NCBI RefSeq assembly: GCF_050948175.1 | Contig: NW_027490168.1 | Location: 1-64,000 of the forward strand | Origin: Xylocopa sonorina | Lineage: Eukaryota > Arthropoda > Insecta > Hymenoptera > Apidae | DNA length: 64,000 nt | Direction: 5' to 3' | Shown: positions 39,678-53,369 of the stretch, piece after piece | How positions within the stretch are numbered: the first letter of the stretch is position 1 | How the letters are laid out: each line of letters opens with the position of its first letter | Notes under the pieces: model-generated | Databases searched by the model: none | What the model saw: only the letters and a program-made list of their open reading frames with translations | What the model was told of the DNA's origin: nothing | Made by a program: the position numbers and the translations under genes

Positions 39678-42250
39678 TAGATCCCATTTGCTTCGATACG
39701 TAGACATCTGCAAACGCCATTTCCCAGCAAGGAAGTGTCGCAGTTACATTCTTTTGAAAGGAATACGAGGTATACATGTCACATCGCAATGAATATTATA
39801 TCATATCTTGAAACGTAGATATGAGATGCGATATGACGATTTAAGAAGCATTAGAAATCTATTGCTTCGATACGTAGACATCTGCAAACGCTACTACCTA
39901 CCAAGGATGTGTCGCATTTACATTCTTTTCAAGTGAATACGAGGTATACATAACACTGCACAACGAATATTATATCTTATCATGAAACATAGAAATGAGA
40001 TGCGATATGACGATTTAAGAAGCATTAGAACTCTATTGCTTCGATACGTAGACATCTGCAAACGCTATTTCCTAGGAAGGAAGTGTAGCATTTACATTCT
40101 TTTTAAGTGAATACGAGGTATACATAACACTGCACAATGAATATTATATCTTATCATGAAACATAGATATGTGATGCGATATGACGATTTAAGAAGCATT
40201 AGAAATCTATTGCTTCGATACGTAGACATCTGCAAACGCTACTTCCTAGGAAGGAAGTGTAGCATTTACATACTCTTCAAGTGAATACGAGGTATACATA
40301 ACACTGCACAATGAATATTATATCTTATCATGAAACATAGAAATGAGATGCGATATGACGATTTAAGAAGCATTAGAAATCTATTGCTTCGATACGTAGA
40401 CATGTGCAAACGCCATTTCCCAGCAAGGAAGTGTCGCAGTTACATTCTTTTGAAAGGTATACGAGGTATACATGTCACATCGCAATGAATATTATATCAT
40501 ATCTTGAGACGTAGATATGAGATGCGATATGACAATTTAAGAAGCATTAGAACTCTATTGCTTCGATACGTTGACATCTGCAAACGCAACTACCTACCAA
40601 GGAAGTGTCGCATTTACATTCTTTTTAAGTGAATACGAGGTATACATAACACTGCACAATGAATATTATATCTTATCATGAAACATAGAAATGAGATGCG
40701 ATATGACGATTTAAGAAGCATTAGAACTCTATTGCTTCGATACGTAGACATCTGCAAACGCTACTTCCTAGGAAGGAAGTGTAGCATTTACATTCTTTTT
40801 AAGTGAATACGAGGTATACATAACACTGCACAATGAATATTATATCTTATCATGAAACATAGATATGAGATGCGATATGACGATTTAAGAAGCATTAGAA
40901 ATCTATTGCTTCGATTCGTAGACATCTGCAAACGCAATTTCCTAGGAAGGAAGAGCCGCATTTACATTCATTTTAAGTGCATGCGAGGTATACATAACAC
41001 TGCACAATGAATATTATATCTTATCATGAAACATAGAAATGAGATGCGATAACGCGATTTAAGAAGGATTAGAACCCTATTTCTTCGATACGGATACATC
41101 TGCAAACGCTACTTCCTAGCAAGGATGTGTCGCATTTACATTCTTTTGAAAGGAATACGAGGTATACATGACACTGCACAATGAATATTATATCTTATCA
41201 TGAAACATAGAAATGAGATGCGATATCGCGTTTTGAGAAGCATTAGAACTCTATTGCTTCGATACGTAGACATCTGCCAACGCTATTTCCTAGCAAGGAA
41301 GTGTCGCATTTACATTCATTTGAAGTGTATGCGAGGTGTACATAACACTGCACAATGAATATTATATCTTATCATGAAACAAAGAAATGATATGCGATAT
41401 GGCGATATAAGAAGCATTAGAACTCTATTGCTTCGATACGTAGACATCTGCAAACGCTACTTCCTAGGAAGGAAGTGTAGCATTTACATTCTTTTTAAGT
41501 GAATACGAGGTATACATAACACTGCACAATGAATATTATATCTTATCATGAAACATAGATATGTGATGCGATATGACGATTTAAGAAGCATTAGAACTCT
41601 ATTGCTTCGATACGTAGATATCTGCAAACGCTACTTCCTAGGAAGGAAGTGTCGCATTTCCATTCTTTTCAAGTGAATACGAGGTATACATAACACAGCA
41701 CAATGAATATTATATCTTATCACGAAACATCGAAATGAGATGCGATATGACGATTTAAGAAGCATTAGAAATCTATTGCTTCGATACGTAGACATCTGCA
41801 AACGCTACTTCCTAGGAAGGAAGTGTAGCATTTACATACTCTTCAAGTGAATACGAGGTATACATAACACTGCACAATGAATATTATATCTTATCATGAA
41901 ACATAGAAATGAGATGCGATATGACGATTTAAGAAGCATTAGAACTCTATTGCTTCGATACGTAGACATCTGCAAACGCCATTTCCCAGCAAGGAAGTGT
42001 CGCAGTTACATTCTTTTGAAAGGTATACGAGGTATACATGTCACATCGCAATGAATATTATATCATATCTTGAAACGTAGATATGAGATGCGATATGACA
42101 ATTTAAGAAGCATTAGAACTCTATTGCTTCGATACGTTGACATCTGCAAACGCAACTACCTACCAAGGAAGTGTCGCATTTACATTCTTTTTAAGTGAAT
42201 ACGAGGTATACATAACACTGCACAATGAATATTATATCTTATCATGAAAC
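39678..42250 (+). repeat. Second HOR zone, unit R2, partial
   Basis: Repeats the first about 2.6 kb of R1 closely, then departs near 42,250, where R1 has GATATGACG with GAACTC and this copy has GATTTGACG with GAAATC. GACAATTTAAG at 40,531 and 42,097 is 1,566 bp (9 monomers) apart, one monomer more than the 1,392-bp step in R1. Confidence 0.8.
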
Positions 42251-43900
42251 ATAGATATGAGATGCGATTTGACGATTTAAGAAGCATTAGAAATCTATTG
42301 CTTCGATTCGTAGACATCTGCAAACGCAATTTCCTAGGAAGGAAGAGCCGCATTTACATTCATTTTAAGTGCATGCGAGGTATACATAACACTGCACAAT
42401 GAATATTATATCTTATCATGAAACATAGAAATGAGATGCGATATCGCGATTTAGGAAGCATTAGAACCCTATTTCTTCGATACGGATACATCTGCAAACG
42501 CTACTTCCTAGCAAGGATGTGTCGCATTTACATTCTTTTGAAATGAATACGAGGTATACATGACACTGTACAATGAATATTATATCTTATCATGAAACAT
42601 AGAAATGAGATGCGATATCGCGTTTTGAGAAGCATAAGAACTCTATTGCTTCGATACGTAGACATCTGCCAGCGCTATTTCCTAGCAAGGAAGTGTCGCA
42701 TTTACATTCATTTGAAGTGTATGCGAGGTGTACATAACACTGCACAATGAATATTATATCTTATCATGAAACATAGAAATGAGATGCGATATGGCGATAT
42801 AAGAAGCATTAGAACACTATTGCTTCGATACGTAGACATCGGCAAACGTTATTTCCTAGCAAGGAAGTGTCGCATTTACATTCTTTTCAAGTGAATACGA
42901 GGCATACATGACACTGCACAATGAATATTATATCTTATCATGAAACATAGAAACGAGATGCTATACGACGATTTAAGAAGCATTAGAAAACTATTGCTTC
43001 GATACGTAGACATCTGCAAACGCTATTTCCAAGCAAGGTAGTGTCGCATTTACATTCTTCAGAAGGGAATATCTGGTATTCATAACACAGCACAATGAAT
43101 ATCATATCATATCATGAAACATAGAAAAGAGATGCGATATCGCGATTTAAGAAGCATTAGAACACTATTGCCTCGATACGTAGACATCCGCAAACGCTAT
43201 TTCCTGGCAAGGAAGTGTCGCATTTACATTCATTTGAAGTGTATGCGCGGTATACATGACACTTCGCAGTGAATATTATATATTATCATGAAAGATAGGA
43301 ATGAGAAGCGATATGGCGATCTAAGAAGCATTAGATCCCTATTGCTTCGATACGTAGATATCTGCAAACGCTACTTCCTAGGAAGGAAGTGTCGCATTTA
43401 CATTCTTTTCAAGTGAATACGAGGTATACATGACACTTCGGAATGAATATTATATCATATCATGAAACGTAGATATGAGATGCGATATGACGATTTATAA
43501 GCATTAGAACACTTTTGCTTCGATACGTAGACATCCGCAAACGCTATTGCCTTGCACGGAAGTGTTACATTTACATTCATTTGAAGTGTATGCGAGGTAT
43601 ACATAACACTGCACAATGAATATTATATCTCATTATGAAACATAGAAATGAGATGCGATATGACGATTTAAGAAGCATTAGAACTCTATTGCTTCGATGC
43701 GTAGACATCTGCAAACGCTACTTCCTAGGAAGGAAGTGCCGCATTTCCATTCTTTTCAAGTGAATACGAGGTATACATAACACTGCACAATGAATATTAT
43801 ATGTTATCATGAAACATAGAAATGAGATGCGATATCGCGATTTAAGAAGCATTAGAACTCTATTGCTTCGATACGTAGATATCTGCAAGCGCTACTTCCT
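42251..43900 (+). repeat. Mosaic end of the second HOR zone
   Basis: 42,251-about 42,900 follows 40,860-41,510 at 1,392 bp (8 monomers): AGAGCCGC at 40,952 and 42,344, GAGAAGCAT at 41,238 and 42,630. Then 43,240-43,590 follows 37,680-38,020 at 5,567 bp, with ATGAAAGATAGG at 37,721 and 43,288. The monomer with GATGCGTAGAC at 43,696 matches 38,651 at 5,045 bp. The pieces of R1 are present in a new order. Confidence 0.75.
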
Positions 43901-46900
43901 AGGAAGGAAGTGTCGCATTTACATTCATTTGAAGTGTATGCGAGGTGTACATGACACTTCGCAATGAATATTATATCTTATCATGAAACATAGAAATGGG
44001 ATGCGATATCGCGTTTTGAGAAGGATTAGAGCACTATTGCTACGATACGTAGGCATCTGCAAACGCTATTTCCTAGCGAGGATTTGTCGCATTTACATTC
44101 TTTTGATGTGAATACGAGTTATACATAACACTCCACAATATATATTATATCTTTTCATGAGATATAGGATTGAGATGCGATATCGTGTTTTAAGATGCAT
44201 TAGAACCCTGTTGCTTCGATACGTAGACATCTACCAAAGCTACTTCCTAGCAAGGAAGAGTCGCATTTACATTCTTTTGAGGTGAATACGAGGTATACAT
44301 AACACTGCACAATGAATATTATATCTTATCATGAAACATAGAAATGAGATGCGATATCGCCGATTAAGGTGCATTAGAACTCTATTGCTCCGATACGCAG
44401 ACATTTGCAAACGTAACTTCAAAGAAAGGAAGTGTCGCTTTTACATTCTTTTGGAAGGAATACGAGGTATACATGACACTTCGCAATGAATATTATATCT
44501 TATCATGAAACATTGAAATGAGATACGATATCGCGATATAAGAAGCATTAGAACTGTATTGCTTCGATACGTAGACAACTGCAAACGGTTCTTCATAGCA
44601 AGGAAGTGTTGCATTTACATTCTTTTGAAGTGAATACGAGGTATACATAACACTGCACTCTGAATATTACATCTTATCACGAAACATAGAAATGAGATGC
44701 GATATCGCGTTTTGAGAAGCATTAGAACTCTAATGCCACGATACGGAGACATCTGCAAACGCTATTTCCTAGCAAGGAAGTGTCGCATTTACATTCTTTT
44801 GAAGTGAATACGAGGTATACATAACACTGCACTGTGAGTATTATATCTTATCATAAAACATAGAAATGAGGTGCGATATCGCGATTTATGAAGCATTAGA
44901 TGCCTATTGCTTCGATACGTAGACATCTGCAAACGCTATCTCCTAGCAAGGAAGTGTCGCATTTACATTCTTCTGAAAGGAATACGAGGCATACATGACA
45001 CTTCGCAATGAATATTATATCTTATCATGAAACATAGAATTGAGATGCGATATGGCGATATATGAAGCATTTGATGTCTATTACTTCGATACGTAGACAT
45101 CTGCAAACGCTATTTCCTAGCAAGAAATTGTAGCATTTACATTCTTTCGATGTGAGTAAGAGGTATACATGCCACTGCACAATGAATACTATATCTTATC
45201 ATGATACTTGGAAATGAGATGCGATATCGCGATCTAAGAAGCATTAGAACACTATTGCTTCGATACGTAGACATCTGCAAACGCTACTTCCTAGCAAGGA
45301 AGTGTCGCATTTACATTCTTTTGAAAGGAATACGAAGTATACGTGACACTTCGCAATGAATATTATATCTGATCATGAAACATAGAAATGACATGCGATA
45401 TGACGATTTAGGAAGCATTAGAACTCTAATGCTTCGGTACGTAGACATCTGCAAACACTATTTCCCAGCAAGGAACTGTCGCATTCACATTAGTCTGAAT
45501 TGTATGCGAGGTTAACATGAAACTTCGCAATCAATATTATATATTATCATGAAACATAGATATGAGATGCGATATCGCGAATTAGCAAGCTTTAGAAATC
45601 TATTGCTTCGATATGTAGACATCTGCAAACGCTATTTCCTAGCAAGGAAGTGTCGCAACTACATTCATTTTAAGTGTATTGCGAGGTATACATGACACTT
45701 CGCAATGAATATTATATATTGTCATGAAACATAGAAATGAGATGCGATATCGCGATTTAAGAAGCATCAGAACACTATTACTTCGGTACGTGGACATTTG
45801 CAATCGTTACTTCCTAGCAAGGAAGTGTCGCATTTACATTCTTTAGAAAGGAAAACGAGGTATACATGACACTTCGCAGTGAATACTATATCTTATCGTG
45901 AAACGTAGATATGAGATGCGATATGACGATTTAAGAAGCATTAGAAAACTATTGCTTCGATACGTAGACATCTGCAAACGCTATTTCCAAGCAAGGAAGA
46001 GTCGCATTTACATTCTTTTGAAGTGAATACGAGGTATCCATAACAATGCACAATGAATATTATATCTTATCATGAAACATAGAAATGAGATGCGATATCG
46101 CGATTTAAGAAGCTTTAGAACTCTATTGCTTCGATACTAGATATCTGCAAACACTATTTCCTAACAAGGAACTGTCGCATTCACCTTTATTTGATGTGTA
46201 TGCGAGGAATACATGACACTTCGCTATGAATATTATATATTGTCATGAAACATAGATATGAGATGCGATATCGCGATTTAGGAAGCATTAGAACACTATT
46301 GCTTCGATACGTAGATATCTGCAAACGCTATTTCCTAACAAGGAAGTGTCGCATTTACATTCATTTGTAGAGTATGCGAGGTATACATGACACTTCGCAG
46401 TGAATATTATATATTATCATGAAACATAGAAATGAGGAGCGATATGGCGGTTTAAGAAGTATTAGATACCTATTTCTTCGATACGTAGACATCTGCAAAC
46501 GCTACTTCCTTGCAAGGAAGTGTGGCATTTACATTCTTTTGAAAGGAGTACGAGGTACACATGACACTTCGTAATGAATATTATATCTTACCATGAATCG
46601 TAAATATGAGATGCGATATGACGATTTAAGAAGCATTAGAAATCTATTGCTTCGATACGTAGACATCTGTAAACGCTATTTTCTAGCAAGGAAGTGTCTC
46701 ATTTACATTCTTTTGAAAGGAATACGAGGTATACATGACACTTCGCAATGAATATTATATCTTATCATGAAACATAGGAATGAGATGCGATATCGCGTTT
46801 TAAGAAGCATTAGAGCACTATTGCTTCGATACGTAGACATCTGCAACGCTATTTCGTAGCAAGGAATTGTCGCATTCACATTCATTTGAAGTGTATGCGA

Positions 46901-47740
46901 GGTATACATGACACTTCGCAGTGAATATTATATATTATCATGAATCGTAAATATGAGATGCGATATGACGATTTAAGAAGCATTAGAGCACTATTGCTTC
47001 GATACGCAGATATCTGCAAACGCTATTTCCTAGCAAGGAAGTGTCGCATTTACATTCATTTGAAGTATAGACGAGATATACATAACACTGCACAACGGAT
47101 ATTATGTCTTATCATGAAACATAGAAACGAGATGCGACATGGCGATTTAAGAAGCATTAGAAGTCTATTGTTTCGATACGAAGACATCTGCAAACGCTAC
47201 TTTCCTAGCAAGGAACTGTCGCATTCACATTCACTTGAAGCGTATGCGAGGTATACATGACACTTCGCAATGAATATTATAAATTATCATGAAACATAGA
47301 TATGAGATTCGGTATCGCGAATTAGCAAGACTTAAAAATCTATTGCTTCGATACGTAGACATCTGCAAACGCTATTTCCTAGCAAGTAAGTGTCGCATTT
47401 ACATTCTTTTGAAGTGTATACGAGGTATACATAACACTTCGCAATGAATATTCTATATTATAATGAAACATGGTAATGAGTAGCAATATCGCGTTTTGAG
47501 AAGCATTAGAACCCTATTGGTTCGATACGTAGACACCTGCAAACGCTACTTCCTAGCAAGGAAGTGTCGCATTTACATTCTTTTGAAGTGAATACGAGGT
47601 ATTCATAACACTGCACAATGAATATTATATCTCATCATGAAACATAGAAATGAGATGCGATATGGCGATTTATGAAGCATTAGATGTGTATTTCTTCGAT
47701 ACGTAGACATCTGCAAACGCTATTTCCTAGGAAGGAAGTG
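43901..47740 (+). repeat. Diverged family-2 monomers, part shared with 55.6 kb
   Basis: About 22 mixed monomers. A rare monomer with CGCCGATTAAG, TGCTCCGATACGCAGACATT and TTTGGAAGGAA at 44,350-44,480, and its neighbour with GAGATACGATATCGCGATAT, return near 55,640-55,850 at about 11,296 bp. No gene or mobile element is visible. Confidence 0.8.
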
Positions 47741-49481
47741 GCGCATGTACATTCAATTGAAGTGTATGCGAGGAATACATGGCACTTCGCTATGAATATT
47801 ATATCTTATCATGAAACATAGAAATGCGATGCCACATAGCGATTTAAGGAGCATTAGAATTCTATTGCTTCGATACGTAGACATCTGCAAACGCTACTTC
47901 CTAGCAAGGAAGAGTCGCATTTACATTCTTTTGAATGGAATACGAGGTATACATGACACTTCGCAATGAATATTATATCTTATCAGGAAACGTAGATAGG
48001 AGATGCGATGTGACGGTTTAAAGAAGCATTAGAACTCTATTGCTTCGATACGTAGACATCTGCAAACGCTATTTCCTAGCGAGGAAGTGTCGCAATTACA
48101 TTCTTTTGAGGTGAACACGAGGTACATATAACACTGCACAATGAATATTATATCTAATCATGAAACGCAGAAATGAGATGCGATATGGCGATTTATGAAG
48201 CATTAGATGTCTATTTCTTCGATACGTAGACATCTGCAAACGCTATTTCCTAGGAAGGAAGTGTCGCATTTACATTCATTTTAAGTGTATGCGAGGTATA
48301 CATGACACACCACAATGAATATTATATATTATCATGAAACATGGTAATGAGTAGCGAACTCGCGTTTTGAGAAGCATTAGAACTCTAATGCTACGATACG
48401 TAGACATCTGCAAACGCTATTTCTTGGCAAGGAAGTGTCACGTTTACATTCTTTTGAAGTGAATACGAGGTATACATAACAATCCACAATGAAAATTATA
48501 TCTCATCATGAAACATAGAAATGAGATGTTATATGGCGATTTAAGAAGCATTAGAGCTCTATTGCTTCGATACGTAGACATCCGCAAACGCTACTTCCTT
48601 GCAAGGAAGTGTCGCATTTACATTCGTTTGAAAGGAATACGGGGTATACATGACACTTCGCATTGAATATTATATCTTCTCAGGAAACGTAGATATGAGA
48701 TGCGAGATGACGGTTTAAGAAGCATTAGAACTCTATTGCTACGATACGTAGACGTCTGCAAACGCTATTTCCTAGCAAGGAAGTGTCGCAATTACATTCC
48801 TTTGAGGTGAATACGAGGTATACATAACACTCCACAATGAATATTATATATAATCATGAAACATGGTAATGAGTAGCGATATCGCGTTTTGAGAAGCATT
48901 AGAAATCTAGTGCTACGATACGTAGACATCTGCAAATGCTATTTCCTGGCAAGGACGTGTCGCGTTTACAACCTTTTCAAGTGAATAAGAGGTATACATA
49001 ACACTCCACAATGAATATTATATCTTACCATGAAACATAGAAATGAGATGCAATATGGCGATTTAAGAAGCGTTAGAATTCTATTGCTTCGATACGTGGA
49101 CATCTGCAAACGCTATCCCTAACAAGGAAGTGTCGCATTTACATTCTTTTGAAAGGAATACGAGGCATACATGATACTTCGCAATGAATATTATATCTTA
49201 TCAGGAAACGTATATATGAAATGCGATATGACGGTTTAAAGAAGCATTAGAACTCTATTGCTTCGATACGTAGACATCTGCAAACGCTATTTCCTAGCAA
49301 GGAAGTGTCGCAGTTACATTCTATTGAGGTGAATACGAGGTACACATAACACAACACAATGAATATTATATCTTATCATGAAACGTAGAAATGAGATGCG
49401 ATATGGCGATTTATGAAGCATTAGATGTGTATTTCTTCGATACGTAGACATCTGCAAACGCTATTTCCTAGGAAGGAAGTG
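47741..49481 (+). repeat. Ten-monomer HOR, unit 1
   Basis: Measured from GCGCATGTACATTC at 47,741 to the same site at 49,482, the unit is 1,741 bp (10 x 174 plus 1). GGTACATATAACACTGC at 48,121 and 49,862 and AGGACGTGT at 48,952 and 50,693 give the same 1,741 bp. It contains the block that also lies at 26,010-26,525. Confidence 0.9.
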
Positions 49482-51222
49482 GCGCATGTACATTCAATTG
49501 AAGTGTATGCGAGGAATACATGGCACTTCGCTATGAATATTATATCTTATCATGAAACATAGAAATGCGATGCCACATAGCGATTTAAGGAGCATTAGAA
49601 TTCTATTGCTTCGATACGTAGACATCTGCAAACGCTACTTCCTAGCAAGGAAGAGTCGCATTTACATTCTTTTGAATGGAATACGAGGTATACATGACAC
49701 TTCTCAATGAATATTATATCTTATCAGGAAACGTAGATATGAGATGCGATATGACGGTTTAAAGAAGCATTAGAACTCTATTGCTTCGATACGTAGACAT
49801 CTGCAAACGCTATTTCCTAGCGATGAAGTGTCGCAATTACATTCTTTTGAGGTGAACACGAGGTACATATAACACTGCACAATGAATATTATATCTAATC
49901 ATGAAACGCAGAAATGAGATGCGATATGGCGATTTATGAAGCATTAGATGTCTATTTCTTCGATACGTAGACATCCGCAAACGCTATTTCCTAGGAAGGA
50001 AGTGTCGCATTTACATTCATTTTAAGTGTATGCGAGGTATACATGACACTCCACAATGAATATTATATATTATCATGAAACATGGTAATGAGTAGCGATC
50101 TCGCGTTTTGAGAAGCATTAGAACTCTAATGCTACGATACGTAGACATCTGCAAACGCTATTTCTTGGCAAGGAAGTGTCACGTTTACATTCTTTTGAAG
50201 TGAATACGAGGTATACAGAACAATCCACAATGAAAATTATATCTTATCATGAAACATAGAAATGAGATGTTATATGGCGATTTAAGAAGCATTAGAGCTC
50301 TATTGCTTCGATACGTAGACATCCGCAAACGCTACTTCCTTGCAAGGAAGTGTCGCATTTACATTCTTTTGACAGGAATACGGGGTATATATGACACTTC
50401 GCATTGAATATTATATCTTATCAGGAAACGTAGATATGAGATGCGAGATGACGGTTTAAGAAGCATTAGAACTCTATTGCTTCGATACGTAGACGTCTGC
50501 AAACGCTATTTCCTAGCAAGGAAGTGTCGCAATTACATTCCTTTGAGGTGAATACGAGGTATACATAACACTCCACAATGAATATTATATATAATCATGA
50601 AACATGGTAATGAGTAGCGATATAGCGTTTTGAGAAGCATTAGAAATCTAGTGCTACGATACGTAGACATCTGCAGATGCTATTTCCTGGCAAGGACGTG
50701 TCGCGTTTACAACCTTTTCAAGTGAATAAGAGGTATACATAACACTCCACAATGAATATTATATCTTACCATGAAACATAGAAATGAGATGCAATATGGC
50801 GATTTAAGAAGCATTAGAATTCTATTGCTTCGATACGTGGACATCTGCAAACGCTATCCCTAACAAGGAAGTGTCGCATTTACATTCTTTTGAAAGGAAT
50901 ACGAGGCATACATGACACTTCGCAATGAATATTATATCTTATCAGGAAACGTATATGTGAAATGCGATATGACGGTTTAAAGAAGCATTAGAACTCTATT
51001 GCTTCGATACGTAGACATCTGCAAACGCTATTTCCTAGCAAGGAAGTGTCGCAGTTACATTCTATTGAGGTGAATACGAGGTACACATAACACAACACAA
51101 TGAATATTATATCTTATCATGAAACGTAGAAATGCGATGCGATATGGCGATTTATGAAGCATTAGATGTGTATTTCTTCGATACGTAGACATCTGCAAAC
51201 GCTATTTCCTAGGAAGGAAGTG
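49482..51222 (+). repeat. Ten-monomer HOR, unit 2
   Basis: A second 1,741-bp copy, nearly identical to unit 1 by eye. Scattered differences include TCTCAATG for TCGCAATG near 49,703, GCGATGAAG for GCGAGGAAG near 49,822 and ATAGCGTTTTGAG for ATCGCGTTTTGAG near 50,620. Confidence 0.9.
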
Positions 51223-53200
51223 GCGCATGTACATTCAATTGAAGTGTATGCGAGGAATACATGGCACTTCGCTATGAATATTATATCTTATCATGAAACA
51301 TAGAAATGCGATGCCACATAGCGATTTAAGGAGCATTAGAATTCTATTGCTTCGATACGTAGACATCTGCAAACGCTACTTCCTAGCAAGGAAGAGTCGC
51401 ATTTACATTCTTTTGAATGGAATACGAGGTATACATGACACTTCGCAATGAATATTATATCTTATCAGGAAACGTAGATATGAGATGCGATATGACGGTT
51501 TAAAGAAGCATTAGAACTCTATTGCTTCGATACGTAGACATCTGCAAACGCTATTTCCTAGGAAGGAAGTGTCGCATTTACATTCAGTTTAAGTGTATGC
51601 GAGGTTTACATGACACTCCACAATGAATATTATATATTATCATGAAACATGGTAATGAGTAGCGATCTCGCGTTTTGAGAAGCATTAGAACTCTAATGCT
51701 ACGATACGTAGACATCTGCAAACGCTATTTCTTGGCAAGGAAGTGTCACGTTTACATTCTTTTGAAGTGAATACGAGGTATACAGAACAATCCACAATGA
51801 AAATTATATCTTATCATGAAACATAGAAATGAGATGTTATATGGCGATTTAAGAAGCATTAGAGCTCTATTGCTTCGATACGTAGACATCCGCAAACGCT
51901 ACTTCCTTGCAAGGAAGTGTCGCATTTACATTCTTTTGAAAGGAATACGGGGTATACATGACACTTCGCATTGAATATTATATCTTATCAGGAAACGTAG
52001 ATATGAGATGCGAGATGACGGTTTAAGAAGCATTAGAACTCTATTGCTTCGATACGTAGACGTCTGCAAACGCTATTTCCTAGCAAGGAAGTGTCGCAAT
52101 TACATTCCTTTGAGGTGAATACGAGGTATACATAACACTCCACAATGAATATTATATATAATCATGAAACATGGTAATGAGTAGCGATATAGCGTTTTGA
52201 GAAGCATTAGAAATCTAGTGCTACGATACGTAGACATCTGCAAATGCTATTTCCTGGCAAGGACGTGTTGCGTTTACAACCTTTTCAAGTGAATAAGAGG
52301 TATACATAACACTCCACAATGAATATTATATCTTACCATGAAACATAGAAATGAGATGCAATATGGCGATTTAAGAAGCATTAGAATTCTATTGCTTCGA
52401 TACGTGGACATCTGCAAACGCTATCCCTAACAAGGAAGTGTCGCATTTACATTCTTTTGAAAGGAATACGAGGCATACATGACACTTCGCAATGAATATT
52501 ATATCTTATCAGGAAACGTAGATATGAGATGCGATATGACGGTTTAAAGAAGCATTAGAACTCTATTGCTTCGATACGTAGACATCTGCAAACGCTATTT
52601 CCTAGCGAGGAAGTGTCGCAATTACATTCTTTTGAGGTGGACACGAGGTACATATAACACTGCACAATGAATATTATATCTAATCATGAAACGCAGAAAT
52701 GAGATGCGATATGGCGATTTATGAAGCATTAGATGTCTATTTCTTCGATACGTAGACATCTGCAAACGCTATTTCCTAGGAAGGAAGTGTCGCATTTACA
52801 TTCATTTTAAGTGTATGCGAGGTATAAAATATATATGAATATTATATATTATCATGAAACATGGTAATGAGTAGCGATCTCGCGTTTTGAGAAGCATTAG
52901 AACTCTGATGCTACGATGCGTAGACATCTGCAAACGCTATTTCTTGGCAAGGAAGTGTCACGTATACATTCTTTTGAAGTGAATACGAGGTATACATAAC
53001 AATCCACAATGAAAATTATATCTTATCATGAAACATAGAAATGAGATGTTATATGGCGATTTAAGAAGCATTAGAACTCTATTGCTTCGATACGTAGACA
53101 TCTGCAAACGCTATTTCCTAGCAAGGAAGTGTCACAATTACATTCTATTGTGGTGAATACGAGGTACACATAACACAACACAATGAATATTATATCTTAT
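51223..53200 (+). repeat. Ten-monomer HOR, unit 3, one monomer lost
   Basis: AGGACGTGT at 50,693 and 52,260 is 1,567 bp apart, 174 less than in the previous unit. Near 51,555 a monomer beginning like the GGTACATATAAC-containing one switches within CGCTATTTCCTAG into the next, so one monomer was removed by in-register exchange. That monomer is present again at 52,647, so the repeat continues with altered order until about 53,200. Confidence 0.85.
52821..52845 (+). repeat. Short scrambled segment, net loss of 6 bp
   Basis: GAGGTATAAAATATATATGAATATTATATA replaces, in two halves, GAGGTATACATGACACTCC and ACAATGAATATTATATA found in sister units. The change is private to this copy and leaves a TATA-rich run. 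The spacing of HOR markers downstream falls by 6 bp, as expected. Confidence 0.75.
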
Positions 53201-53369
53201 CATGAAACATGGTAATGAGTAGCGATATCGCGTTTTGAGAAGCATTAGAACTCTAATCCTACGATACGTAGACATCTGCAAACGCTATTTCCTGGCAAGG
53301 ACGTGTCGCGTTTACAACCTTTTGAAGTGAATAAGAGGTATACGTAACACTCCACAATGAATATTATAT

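Noticed and set aside
52821..52845. TATA box / promoter
   Set aside because: The string arose from a private 6-bp loss and scramble in one HOR copy; nothing downstream looks like a transcription unit.
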